7,412 nt of DNA from Chamaesiphon sp. (lineage in GTDB: Bacteria; Cyanobacteriota; Cyanobacteriia; Cyanobacteriales; Chamaesiphonaceae). The translations under genes were made by a program, and so were the position numbers. Numbering within the stretch: the first letter of the stretch is position 1; every line of letters begins with the position of its first letter. Under the pieces are notes generated by a model. The model did no database searches. It saw only the letters and a list, made by a program, of their open reading frames with translations, and had not been told where the DNA came from. The stretch spans positions 1-7,412 of the forward strand of contig JAJAYU010000369.1 of the NCBI GenBank assembly GCA_026786125.1. Direction: 5' to 3'. This document shows positions 1-6,419 of this stretch, piece by piece.

Positions 1-293
1 AATTGCCCCAGGGGAATCAGCCGCTCTTGATCCGAGAGCAGATTGCCATCAGCGTCGCAGTCTCCAGTCATTGTCCGAAACTTATAGACTGTAAAGATCC
101 GATTGTTTTTACCAGGACGCTCTTGGCTAAACACAATTGGGCTACCCATCCGCAGCCGGACAAGAATTGCGACTACTACTAAGATTGGGGAAAACAGTAG
201 TAATAGTAGCAATGCCATTGATCGATCGCCGATTACTTTGATCGCTAGGCTAAGATAGTGAAGCCAGCTATTGGAACGTTTGGTGGTGGTCAT
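1..293 (-). CDS. Sugar transferase, N-terminal part (gene runs off the left edge)
   Basis: This is the first 97 codons of a bacterial sugar transferase (monotopic phosphoglycosyl transferase, PglC/WcaJ-like domain). Such enzymes move a sugar phosphate from a nucleotide sugar onto a polyprenyl phosphate at the inner membrane, starting exopolysaccharide or glycan assembly. Visible hallmarks are a basic start, a hydrophobic re-entrant membrane helix at residues 27-46 containing SP (35-36), VRLRMGSPIVFSQERPGK (45-62), and the YKFRTM box at 70-75. The catalytic Asp-Glu pair of this family lies further downstream and is outside the window, so activity cannot be judged. The start is the ATG at 293; only a weak purine stretch precedes it. 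The substrate sugar cannot be inferred. Confidence 0.9.
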   Translation of the reverse strand, partial: MTTTKRSNSWLHYLSLAIKVIGDRSMALLLLLLFSPILVVVAILVRLRMGSPIVFSQERPGKNNRIFTVYKFRTMTGDCDADGNLLSDQERLIPLGQ

Positions 294-532
294 GGTCGAT
301 CTCTGTCGATAGTTATTATTAGAGCGATGAATCTGGGTACAGCTCTAACTAATATTTATATTTCCCATTGACGGTCTTAGCATTGCTAAAACACAAGAAT
401 TCTTTCACTTTTAACCTGTGAGAGTCAAAAGCAGTTACCCTCTATAGTTTATACAGCACTAATGCTGTGGACTGCAAACATTTAAAATAGCGGAGTCCAC
501 CTAGCTAGATCCTCGAACATCGACAGCGCATC
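294..532. other. Divergent intergenic region with short palindromes
   Basis: This gap separates the leftward sugar transferase gene from the rightward hypothetical gene, so it should hold promoters for both. I could not assign convincing -35/-10 pairs; TATAGT at 443-448 is a possible -10 for the rightward gene but lacks a good -35. Small symmetric elements occur: TTAGC/GCTAA (377-381/385-389), the perfect 10-bp palindrome AAGAATTCTT (395-404), and two hairpins at 453-500 listed separately. No ORF of note is seen. Confidence 0.5.
453..500 (+). promoter_or_regulatory. Two overlapping hairpins upstream of the hypothetical gene
   Basis: ACAGCA (453-458) pairs with TGCTGT (463-468) across a 4-base loop. 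GTGGACT (467-473) pairs with AGTCCAC (494-500) across 20 bases. The two stems share bases 467-468, so they partly exclude each other. They lie 33-80 bases before the ATG at 533 and could be leader RNA structure or protein-binding DNA palindromes. There is no T-run, so a simple intrinsic terminator is unlikely. The function is unknown. Confidence 0.4.
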
Positions 533-877
533 ATGAATAAGATTATCTCCGTCCCTAGTCAATCAGTTGTCAATGTATCAACCCAATCCCAGCGGAGTCA
601 GCTTGAGGCAGAGCGGATTCAGGAAGTCTTAATTTTGCTGACTAGCTTAGTCGGACGGGAAGAGGCGACAATCAAGTTAATTATCGATTGTCTATACGAT
701 GTTGGCTCGGTTAATTTGATCAATAAAAAAGTACGGTTTCGACCCGTCAATGCTGTTGCTAGATTTATTGCCAAAGGATCGAAGCCAGTTGTGAAGATAT
801 TTGCTTGGCGATGGTTTTGTAAAAATTGCCCGCAACTAATTGCTAAGTGGTTGTATCGGAAAGTAAAATTTCAGTAG
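533..877 (+). CDS. Small basic hypothetical protein (114 aa)
   Basis: I cannot name this protein; it resembles small cyanobacterial conserved hypothetical proteins. Residues 1-24 are polar. Residues 24-66 look helical (EAERIQEVLILLTSLVG at 25-41, then IKLIIDCLYDVGSV at 47-60). The C-terminal third is strongly basic and aromatic, with KVRFRPVN (66-73), FAWRWFCKNCP (90-100) and WLYRKVKF (106-113). The helical-then-basic layout would suit a nucleic-acid or membrane-surface contact, but that is inference. C96 and C99 form a CxxC-like pair (FCKNC) without a second pair. The start is well fixed: an in-frame TAG lies a few codons upstream and no other start codon lies between. There is no clear Shine-Dalgarno sequence. 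The stop is one base from the stop of the convergent methyltransferase gene. Confidence 0.75.
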   Translation: MNKIISVPSQSVVNVSTQSQRSQLEAERIQEVLILLTSLVGREEATIKLIIDCLYDVGSVNLINKKVRFRPVNAVARFIAKGSKPVVKIFAWRWFCKNCPQLIAKWLYRKVKFQ

Positions 878-878
878 T

Positions 879-1574
879 CTAAAAGCTAACTTGATACATC
901 TGAAATAATTCCCCTGTTTGGGTTTTTGTTACTTTACCCCCCGTTTCTTTGACTAGTTCGGTAAATTGTTCGAGTGGTGATAGGAATACTTCAGCACCCA
1001 AATACATCTCTAAAATCGCCCAGTTTTCAGCTAGTTCAGCATTTGGATCGATCGCATCAAACACAAATACACCATCTGGTTTCAAGACTCGTTTTACTTC
1101 TTGCAATACTAGCTTCCAATATTCTGGTGGATAGTAGCAACTAAATCCAGTGGCGATCGCTCGATCGAATGTATCATTCTCATATTGCAATTGATGGGCA
1201 GCCCCAGATTGGACACCTTTAAATAACTTGGAATTTAATTGGGGTCCCCGTGAATTGAGGGCGTTACGAGCGGTGAGTCCAATCTCTTGCCCATAAAAAT
1301 ATGTCTCCCATTCCCGCCAATTGTAAATCAAAAAGCTCACACCACAGCCAATATCTAAGCAGCGGTGATTCTTTTTGAATCCAGCTAATTCCCAAAACGG
1401 TGAGGTAATTTTATCACTGAGATTGCGACTAATCCAGTCTCTAAAAATTGGCATTGCCTCTACTTCTGCTGGCAAATCAAATGGTTCTTGCTTAAATTCT
1501 CGATCAAATCTCTGTTTAACTCGATCAATTTCGCTCGACCAATCGTGAGCTTGTGTTGGTAAGGAACTGTACAT
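879..1574 (-). CDS. Class I SAM-dependent methyltransferase (231 aa)
   Basis: This is a Rossmann-fold methyltransferase of the UbiE/Methyltransf_11 type with unknown substrate. Motif I is CLDIGCGVS (72-80), the second strand is YGQEIGL (94-100), and the region around ENDTFDRAIATGFSCYYPP (132-150) fits motif II. LQEVKRVLKPDGVFVFDAID (157-176) is the usual motif III helix-strand. The N-terminal 60 residues are charged and helical. I chose the ATG at 1574. The frame stays open to 1643, but the 23 extra residues are translation of the heptamer and palindromic repeats immediately upstream and are therefore unlikely to be protein. No Shine-Dalgarno sequence is present. The gene is convergent with the small hypothetical gene, and no functional link to its neighbours is evident. 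Confidence 0.88.
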   Translation of the reverse strand: MYSSLPTQAHDWSSEIDRVKQRFDREFKQEPFDLPAEVEAMPIFRDWISRNLSDKITSPFWELAGFKKNHRCLDIGCGVSFLIYNWREWETYFYGQEIGLTARNALNSRGPQLNSKLFKGVQSGAAHQLQYENDTFDRAIATGFSCYYPPEYWKLVLQEVKRVLKPDGVFVFDAIDPNAELAENWAILEMYLGAEVFLSPLEQFTELVKETGGKVTKTQTGELFQMYQVSF

Positions 1575-1575
1575 G

Positions 1576-1607
1576 GATAGTTGATAATTGATAGTTGATA
1601 ATTGATA
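1576..1607. repeat. Heptamer tandem repeat (STRR type), four copies
   Basis: GATAGTT and GATAATT alternate in four consecutive 7-bp units (1576-1603), followed by a partial GATA. This is the short tandemly repeated repetitive type known from cyanobacteria. It begins one base from the methyltransferase ATG, so in that transcript it would occupy the ribosome-binding position. Related heptamers occur at 6420-6434, around 6482-6500 and at 7391-7412. Confidence 0.8.
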
Positions 1608-1689
1608 GATCTGTAGGTTGGGTTGAAGAATGAAACCCAACACACCCAGTTATAGATCTGTAGGTTGGATTGAAGAATGTAACCCAACT
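1606..1689. repeat. Two tandem copies of a palindromic cyanobacterial repeat
   Basis: Two units begin TAGATCTGTAGGTTGG, at 1606 and at 1653. Each contains an inverted repeat around a GAAGAATG core. In the first, GTTGGGTT (1617-1624) pairs perfectly with AACCCAAC (1634-1641). In the second, GTTGGATT (1664-1671) pairs with AACCCAAC (1681-1688) with one mismatch. A third, inverted copy is at the right edge of the window. Together with the heptamers this fills the gap between the methyltransferase and DUF2301 genes. Confidence 0.85.
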
Positions 1690-1715
1690 CTAAACTTAAT
1701 GCTTACAATCTAAAT

Positions 1716-2369
1716 TTACTTTTGGTTTTTCAAGTATTCAAATACTGACTTATCGCCGAGATCGGGTGGGATTGCTTGAATGGCTTTGCGGATGGCAAAT
1801 ACTAGAAATAACCCAGCCCAAATTGCTAATAAACTAGCTTCGATATTTTGAGGAAGTAAATTAGTCAGATGTCCCAATAATAAAGCTGGAACTAGAAATG
1901 TGAGAATCTTGGTTTCAAATCGATTGAAGCAAAAAGCTTCTTTGAAAAAGATGCCTGTCAAAGCAGCAAAAGTAAAACCTATCCCTAAAATAGTGATTGG
2001 ATGATCGTAGACGATCAATCCAATTGGCTGATGATAGTATACCGAACAACCAATTGCACTCACACTTCCAATTACCCAGAATGCTTGCAGTGCTCGATGT
2101 AGAACTGCCATATAGATATGAATCGTTGCTAGGGCAATTCCCAATCCGATCGAGAATGTAATATATAAAAATGTGATTAGATCTAACACATTAGAGCTTA
2201 CACTGTCCGACTGAGTTAGTTGCCATAATGCGGCAATTGTCCCAACCCCAAAACTCACCGCCGCTACCATCAAAGCACTGCGATAAATTACCACGCTCTG
2301 ACGATCTCGATCGGTAACTGTAAATGTGCCAAACTGTCCTTGATAGACTTCTGATTCGATCGCTTGCAT
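1716..2369 (-). CDS. DUF2301-type integral membrane protein (217 aa)
   Basis: This is a polytopic membrane protein that I recognise as the DUF2301 (COG5413) family, found in cyanobacteria and of unknown function. About six hydrophobic segments are visible at roughly residues 31-50, 64-88, 94-112, 117-140, 155-172 and 176-195. The block FFKEAFCFNRFETK (141-154) followed by LVPALLLGHL (159-168) is the most family-like part. The N-terminus (1-28) is polar and carries a charged TDRDR stretch. The ATG at 2369 is preceded by AT-rich sequence with no Shine-Dalgarno motif. Its 3' side faces the repeats upstream of the methyltransferase gene, and a 243-bp repeat-rich gap separates it from the RDD gene, so it is probably transcribed separately from the rseP operon. 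Confidence 0.8.
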   Translation of the reverse strand: MQAIESEVYQGQFGTFTVTDRDRQSVVIYRSALMVAAVSFGVGTIAALWQLTQSDSVSSNVLDLITFLYITFSIGLGIALATIHIYMAVLHRALQAFWVIGSVSAIGCSVYYHQPIGLIVYDHPITILGIGFTFAALTGIFFKEAFCFNRFETKILTFLVPALLLGHLTNLLPQNIEASLLAIWAGLFLVFAIRKAIQAIPPDLGDKSVFEYLKNQK

Positions 2370-2408
2370 ATATTTACATTTTTATATTTTTGGGCTGATT
2401 GTGGGGTC

Positions 2409-2463
2409 GGGTGGGTTTGAATTAGGTTTTAGTCTAATCGGAATTAGTAACATAAACCCACCC
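2409..2463. repeat. Inverted repeat GGGTGGGTTT / AAACCCACCC
   Basis: Perfect 10-bp arms at 2409-2418 and 2454-2463 enclose 35 bases. Within these, ATTAG (2421-2425), CTAAT (2434-2438) and ATTAG (2443-2447) allow two alternative small stems. This resembles GTAGGGGCGGGTTT-type palindromes dispersed in cyanobacterial genomes. It lies 40 bp upstream of the DUF2301 start and would form a hairpin if transcribed. No T-run follows on either strand. Confidence 0.75.
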
Positions 2464-2489
2464 CTACCGATCTATGTATCTTGACTAAT

Positions 2490-2602
2490 GCTATTTCATG
2501 CTCCAATTTTAGGATCTGTAGGGGCAGGTTTATGTATATCCCTCTTGATATTCACCAACAATCTTTCACCAAAACCTGCCCTCCTCACTAGAATGAAATA
2601 GC
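2490..2602. mobile_element. Possible MITE-like 113-bp element with nested inverted repeats
   Basis: Outer arms GCTATTTCAT (2490-2499) and ATGAAATAGC (2593-2602) are perfectly complementary. Nested inside is a second perfect pair, GGGCAGGTTT (2522-2531) and AAACCTGCCC (2572-2581). Near-identical 11-bp direct repeats, GTATCTTGACT (2476-2486) and GTATCTTCACT (2607-2617), lie a few bases outside the outer arms. The right direct repeat overlaps the stop codon of the RDD gene. The arrangement resembles a non-autonomous palindromic element, but it has no coding capacity and its mobility is inferred. It may simply be two dispersed palindromes. Confidence 0.5.
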
Positions 2603-2612
2603 TCTGGTATCT

Positions 2613-3383
2613 TCACTCCCGAAACTGCTGTTGATAGGCTAGATAAATTGCTTCTATCATCAAGTGAGCATCAATTGTTGGCGGTATATCAGCGAGTTCG
2701 ATTCGTTGCAATAGTTGATTTGCTAATTTGTCACTCACACTTTTTCTTGCTGCTGGAGCTAATGCGGGATAGCGATAGAGATATTTCCGAACTGTCGCAA
2801 ATTGATCGGGCGTAAGTGCGGCAATCTTACCTGTTTCAATGATCCGATTTGCAATATCTGTTGCTGCTGGAGAAATCTCGATTTTTTGCTTGGTAACAGT
2901 CTGCCCTTCTTGAATCAAGATCGTGCCAGCAACCCAATCACCGAGTCGCTTTTCTTGGGCTGAAAAGAGAATAAATAAAAATCCCAAACAGAGAATATCA
3001 TCGATCGGTCGTAGTAGCGATCGCAAAATTGATTGCTGGATGCCTACATTGCGACCGTCTTCCCTAATTACTCTAATTTTAACATATTTCTTGCCTGGAG
3101 TTTGACAGCGCCATAATGTTTCAAAACAGATAAAATAGCCAATATATACTCCAAACAAAATTAAGAGTTGAATCGCCGTAATCCAGAGCCGAATCGGTTC
3201 AGATCGCAGCCAAGCTATTTAAGCAACTAAAAATGCCCAGACTATTAAAATTACGATCAGGATCGAACTCCAAATTAGATAGTCAATAATTAAAGCATAA
3301 GTACGATTACCTAATCCAGCCAGGACAAACTCTAGTTCGACACTTTCTGGTGTACGGGATTTAACTCGGTTTAAGAATTTCAT
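2613..3383 (-). pseudogene. RDD-family membrane protein gene interrupted by an in-frame TAA
   Basis: Reading from the ATG at 3383 gives a cyanobacterial-type RDD protein start, MKFLNRVKSRTPESVELEF, then GNRTYALIIDYLIW (25-38) with the conserved Arg and Asp of the first helix. Codon 55 (3219-3221) is TAA. The same frame then stays open for 201 codons and contains the rest of the domain: a second hydrophobic segment (66-86), FETLWRCQTPGKK (87-99), SILRSLLRPIDDI (118-130) and KRLGDWVAGTIL (145-156). A charged helical tail follows (about 170-256). No frameshift is needed, so one base change explains the break. Downstream re-initiation at a TTG (3158) would lose the first helix. RDD proteins are membrane proteins of largely unknown role, some linked to transport. 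The ATG lies 20 bp after the preceding gene's stop, so this is the last gene of the rseP operon. Sequencing error, recent mutation or readthrough are all possible. Confidence 0.85.
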
Positions 3384-3403
3384 ACAGCTATTTTTAGTGC
3401 TAT

Positions 3404-4348
3404 CTAGATAGTTAAGTCGCTACCTTCCCGTCGATTGCGGAGATCGTAATAAACGATCGCTTTAATTATTTGCCAGAAAGGCATGATAAATAGCTCACTG
3501 AGTAAATTGAGGCATAGCCCCCCAATCATTAAAATGCCACCGATCGTTTGGGTTCCTAAATCTGTAGAGGTACTAGCCATCAGTTGACCAAAAAAACTAG
3601 GCCCACTTCCCAATGTATTAATTGGGATCAGCATCAAGAAGGCGATCGTCACAATTAATATTACCCTACCCACAACAGTCGAAATCAACTGGTGACTACG
3701 ACCGATACTATCATGTGCCGATCGAGTTTGTTCGACGGCTAGGGGCAATTCTGCTACAAACCAATAAGCATAACAGCGCACTAAAATTGCAATAAACAAG
3801 AACAATGCACCGATAACGGCTAGAGCGATGCTGATGATGGTAACAGGATTTTCAATCGGTAATTTGAGTCCATAGATGATCGCAGCAGCAACAATCAACA
3901 CGGCAATTATTAAGACAAAAGAAGCAATAACAGCAACCAAAGAGATGTACAGGCTAACCAACCAATTAAGTCTCAGAAATCCCCAAGTTCGGGGTATTAA
4001 TTGCTGCGTGGCAACAGCAACAGTTTCTGGTGCATCGATCAGTTCCTGATAGGCTAATCGACAAATCACAGCTCGATCTGTGGCATATTTAGCCGAACAA
4101 TATAAAGTGCCCACGATCCACCCAATCACAACTGGAATCGCTACTAGCGAGGAATTTGTGACGGCATACAATCCGCCACCAATCAATCCGGCAACTAGAA
4201 TTACTAGCAAGATTGCGAGCAACCAACCAGTTGCTCGCAATGATACTTGAAAATAACGTTTGAAGTTGGATTTGTATAAAGTAATGCTAGTGGTGACAAC
4301 ATTCCCAATACTGAGCGTACCAACTGGATCGTAATTATTTTTGGCCAT
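3404..4348 (-). CDS. Polytopic membrane protein of unknown function (314 aa)
   Basis: About six hydrophobic segments are visible, near residues 41-63, 67-84, 130-160, 169-192, 226-245 and 268-298. A polar N-terminus contains PVGTLSIGNVVTTSITLYKSNF (8-29) and the C-terminus reads KAIVYYDLRNRREGSDLTI (296-314). This start and end pattern is shared by bacterial membrane proteins often labelled GPDPase membrane-domain-like, some of which sit beside RDD genes; no enzyme motif is visible. I chose the ATG at 4348, four bases after the rseP stop. A longer reading from a GTG at 4375 would overlap rseP and adds nine residues with no support. Tight spacing to rseP upstream and RDD downstream implies one transcript. 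The role is unknown; a membrane-protein quality or envelope function is only inferred from the operon. Confidence 0.8.
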   Translation of the reverse strand: MAKNNYDPVGTLSIGNVVTTSITLYKSNFKRYFQVSLRATGWLLAILLVILVAGLIGGGLYAVTNSSLVAIPVVIGWIVGTLYCSAKYATDRAVICRLAYQELIDAPETVAVATQQLIPRTWGFLRLNWLVSLYISLVAVIASFVLIIAVLIVAAAIIYGLKLPIENPVTIISIALAVIGALFLFIAILVRCYAYWFVAELPLAVEQTRSAHDSIGRSHQLISTVVGRVILIVTIAFLMLIPINTLGSGPSFFGQLMASTSTDLGTQTIGGILMIGGLCLNLLSELFIMPFWQIIKAIVYYDLRNRREGSDLTI

Positions 4349-4352
4349 CGAT

Positions 4353-5444
4353 CTATTTAAAGAATTGCTGAACACTGGAGAGATTCGCTGTATCGCGAAT
4401 CACCAGAAATACTCCCAATCCTAGCAGTAAAAATAGACCAGTTTGCATCACAGTCTCTTGAATTTTCATCGGTAATGGTTTACCCAACAATCCTTCAAGC
4501 AATAAAAATGCCAGTTGACCGCCATCTAAAGCAGGTAATGGCAAAATATTCATTACGGCTAAATTGACACTGATCAGTGCCCCAAATTGCAGTAGTCCAG
4601 TGGCATTATTCTCAGCAATACTTGAGCCGATTTCGACGATTTTAATCGGCCCCGCAATTTGATTTGCCGTTTCACCAAAGTTAGTAACTAATTGCGATAA
4701 TCCTTGAACAGTTAGGACGATTACTCGTTCAAATTCAGCAGCTCCTTTTTTGAGGGCATCGATCAAATTAATCGATCGATCGATAATAATATCCGCATTA
4801 GGCACCAGCTTAACGCCAATTTGCCCCTTACCATCGGGAGTCGCATCGGGGGTAACTTGGATATCCAATGTTTTTTCACCGCGCTTGACCTGAAAAGTAA
4901 TTGGTAAATTAGGATGGGTTTGAATCTCTGCCATTAGTTTGACAATTGCTGGCTTACCTTCCCCAAGGATCTGTTGATCTACTGCCAAAACAACATCGTT
5001 AGCCTGAATTCCGGCTTTATCAGCCGCAGTACTCAATGTGTTGGCAATTCCAGCGACAGTGACACCAGGATGATAATCGATTTGTTGAAATCCAGCGACG
5101 CTGACCTGGACTACCAGCAAGAAGTAGGCGAAAATAAGGTTGGCAATTACACCCGCACTGATGACGATCGCTCGATCGAGAATCGGTCGATTGCTGAGTA
5201 AATTAGGATCCGTTGGGGGAATATCGCTCTCAGGATCGTCATCGGGAAATCCGACGAAACCACCTAGTGGTAATGCTCGTAAGGAGTACTCAGTCTGCTT
5301 ACCCTGATATTTTAATAAGATTGGTCCAAACCCGATTGAGAATTTATTGGCATATATTCCCTGTAGTCTCGCTGCCGAAAAGTGCCCCAACTCATGCACG
5401 AAAATTAATAATGCTAAAACGCCAATCGCCGCCAGTGTTGACAT
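4353..5444 (-). CDS. rseP: RseP-type site-2 intramembrane zinc metalloprotease (363 aa)
   Basis: This is an M50 family RIP metalloprotease, which cuts transmembrane substrates such as anti-sigma factors within the membrane. The zinc motif HELGH is at residues 17-21 in the first helix (His17, Glu18, His21). The third ligand is in NILPLPALDGGQ (299-310), with Asp307. ALPLGGFVGFPDDD (57-70) follows the first helix, and a membrane segment spans about 92-117. One PDZ domain is at about 127-200 (GVTVAGI...DKAGIQANDVVLAVD). The last helix is about 333-350. Length and single PDZ fit the usual cyanobacterial form, and all catalytic residues are present. The ATG at 5444 has a good Shine-Dalgarno match, AAGGGAAG (5447-5454 on the plus strand). 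It is the first gene of a leftward operon with the two membrane protein genes. The substrate cannot be inferred here. Confidence 0.95.
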   Translation of the reverse strand: MSTLAAIGVLALLIFVHELGHFSAARLQGIYANKFSIGFGPILLKYQGKQTEYSLRALPLGGFVGFPDDDPESDIPPTDPNLLSNRPILDRAIVISAGVIANLIFAYFLLVVQVSVAGFQQIDYHPGVTVAGIANTLSTAADKAGIQANDVVLAVDQQILGEGKPAIVKLMAEIQTHPNLPITFQVKRGEKTLDIQVTPDATPDGKGQIGVKLVPNADIIIDRSINLIDALKKGAAEFERVIVLTVQGLSQLVTNFGETANQIAGPIKIVEIGSSIAENNATGLLQFGALISVNLAVMNILPLPALDGGQLAFLLLEGLLGKPLPMKIQETVMQTGLFLLLGLGVFLVIRDTANLSSVQQFFK

Positions 5445-5465
5445 ATCTTCCCTTAATTTCTGATC

Positions 5466-5493
5466 TTTATGCTCTCATTCTAGTCAAAATCAA
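5466..5493 (-). promoter_or_regulatory. Candidate rseP promoter
   Basis: On the minus strand TTGATT (5488-5493) and CATAAA (5466-5471) are spaced 16 bp apart, each matching four of six consensus bases. The -10 ends about 20 bp before the rseP ATG, which leaves a short leader holding the Shine-Dalgarno sequence. It overlaps the candidate rpsO promoter on the other strand, so the two may compete. Confidence 0.35.
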
Positions 5494-5510
5494 CGGTTAA
5501 ATGCTAAAAT
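5481..5510 (+). promoter_or_regulatory. Candidate rpsO promoter with extended -10
   Basis: TAGTCA (5481-5486) and TAAAAT (5505-5510) are separated by 18 bp. The -10 is preceded by TG at 5502-5503, giving an extended TGnTAAAAT element that can offset the weak -35. It lies 37 bp before the rpsO ATG. The leader is A/T-rich and has no clear Shine-Dalgarno motif. Confidence 0.5.
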
Positions 5511-5547
5511 AGTAAGTTGCAAAATTTAATCAAAATTTCCAGTATTC

Positions 5548-5823
5548 ATGACCCTAACCCAAGCACGCAAACAAGAAATCATGTCCGCCCATCAGTTGCA
5601 CGCAACCGATACAGGTTCATCCGATCTGCAAGTCGCCATGCTAACTGAAAGAATCACCCGCCTCAGCGAACACCTCAAAGCTAACAAAAGCGATCATGCG
5701 TCTCGCCGAGGCTTGCTGAAAATGATCGGACAACGCAAACGCTTATTGGCGTTCATCAACAATGAAAGCGTTCAACGTTACCAAAATCTCGCCGATAGCC
5801 TTGGTATTCGTCGCGTTAAATAG
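5548..5823 (+). CDS. rpsO: 30S ribosomal protein S15 (91 aa)
   Basis: S15 is an early assembly protein of the small subunit that binds the central domain of 16S rRNA. The whole protein is the S15 domain. The family signatures HATDTGSSDLQVAMLTERI (18-36), LSEHLKANKSDHASRRGLL (39-57) and MIGQRKRLLAFI (59-70) are intact. The His and Asp in HLKANKSDH and the RRGL segment are typical rRNA contacts. Length matches the usual 88-91 residues. The ATG at 5548 gives the normal N-terminus (TLTQARKQEIM); an internal ATG at 5581 would remove the first helix. It diverges from rseP with 103 bp between starts. pam68 follows on the same strand, an order I know from other cyanobacteria. Confidence 0.98.
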   Translation: MTLTQARKQEIMSAHQLHATDTGSSDLQVAMLTERITRLSEHLKANKSDHASRRGLLKMIGQRKRLLAFINNESVQRYQNLADSLGIRRVK

Positions 5824-5839
5824 TGACTTAAGCATAGTA

Positions 5840-5880
5840 ACTAGTGGCTAGTGACTTGAAAGTAGTGACTAGTGGCTAGT
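5840..5880. repeat. Imperfect direct repeats between rpsO and pam68
   Basis: The 13-mer ACTAGTGGCTAGT occurs at 5840-5852 and 5868-5880, within a TAGTGACT/TAGTGGC-rich stretch that starts at the rpsO stop. The 13-mer is itself partly symmetric (ACTAG...CTAGT). The remaining gap to pam68 contains the short inverted repeat AGGTTA (5897-5902)/TAACCT (5915-5920), which might be an operator or weak hairpin. No gene or clear terminator is seen in 5824-5942. Confidence 0.7.
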
Positions 5881-5942
5881 AGCTAGAGAGTATTTTAGGT
5901 TATTAACAGATACTTAACCTGTTCGCCAACATCTGAGTAATT

Positions 5943-6416
5943 ATGCCTGCTAAGAATCCCCGCCCGTCGGTACCATTCGAGCCGAAGAATAATCACAAAC
6001 AGCGGAAACCAGCCGCGCAAAAAGGGACAACAATTGTGAAGCCAAAGATCCCATCGCCAGCAGTGGTAGAGCAGGGTTCTGGCTTTATTCCGGAAGTTGT
6101 CAGTCAACGGATGATTCGGCGGGTGCTGGTATTCTGCGGCATTCCGGTACTCATGGGGATGTCAATCTTTATTATCGGTTACTTGGCGATCGTCAATCAC
6201 TGGTTTAGACTGCCCAATACAGTTGTGCTGCTGTTGAGCATGGGTTGTTTGGGTTTGAGCGTACTGGGATTAACCTATGGGATTCTCTCCGCTTGTTGGG
6301 ATGAGGAAGAGGATAGCAAAGGTAGTCTGCTGGGGGTGGCTGAATTTAAAGTCAACTTTGGCAGAATGAAGGATGCTTATCGCGCCTCCAAAGAGATGGA
6401 AGCTAGCAATCGGTAA
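5943..6416 (+). CDS. pam68: PAM68-like photosystem II assembly protein (157 aa)
   Basis: This is a DUF3464/PAM68 family protein (Synechocystis Sll0933 type), a thylakoid membrane factor that assists photosystem II assembly around D1 and CP47 early complexes. The N-terminal 45 residues are polar, rich in Pro, Lys and Gln, and probably cytoplasmic. The family core begins at IPEVVSQRMIRR (49-60), followed by two membrane helices (about 61-83 and 92-114) and the signature YGILSACWDEEEDS (112-125), then a helical tail with GRMKDAYRASKEME (140-153). Length is normal and no key segment is missing. The start is the ATG at 5943, with only a weak TGAG upstream. It lies 119 bp after rpsO, so co-transcription is possible but the repeats between them may separate the units. 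Confidence 0.9.
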   Translation: MPAKNPRPSVPFEPKNNHKQRKPAAQKGTTIVKPKIPSPAVVEQGSGFIPEVVSQRMIRRVLVFCGIPVLMGMSIFIIGYLAIVNHWFRLPNTVVLLLSMGCLGLSVLGLTYGILSACWDEEEDSKGSLLGVAEFKVNFGRMKDAYRASKEMEASNR

Positions 6417-6419
6417 TTA

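Noticed and set aside
24..32. Asp-Gln in LSDQERL of the sugar transferase, read at first as a broken catalytic Asp-Glu pair
   Set aside because: In PglC-type enzymes the catalytic pair is in the later SLDEL-like segment, which is outside this window; the LSDQERL position is variable.
1575..1643. N-terminal extension of the methyltransferase to 1643
   Set aside because: The extra 23 residues are translation of the heptamer and palindromic repeats; the ATG at 1574 starts the plausible protein.
1460..1687. 75-codon minus-strand ORF across the repeats and the methyltransferase start
   Set aside because: It overlaps the methyltransferase in another frame and its N-terminal part is repeat translation.
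1576..1689. CRISPR array
   Set aside because: Units are contiguous heptamers and two palindromes without unique spacers of constant length.
2522..2581. Inverted repeat as an intrinsic terminator for the rseP operon
   Set aside because: The stem is long but the loop is 40 bases and no T-run follows on the minus strand.
4349..4375. GTG start at 4375 for the membrane protein, overlapping rseP
   Set aside because: The ATG at 4348 sits four bases after the rseP stop and gives a better N-terminus.
5213..5500. Plus-strand ORF opposite the rseP start and promoter
   Set aside because: It is antisense to the strongly supported rseP N-terminus and shows no protein-like features.
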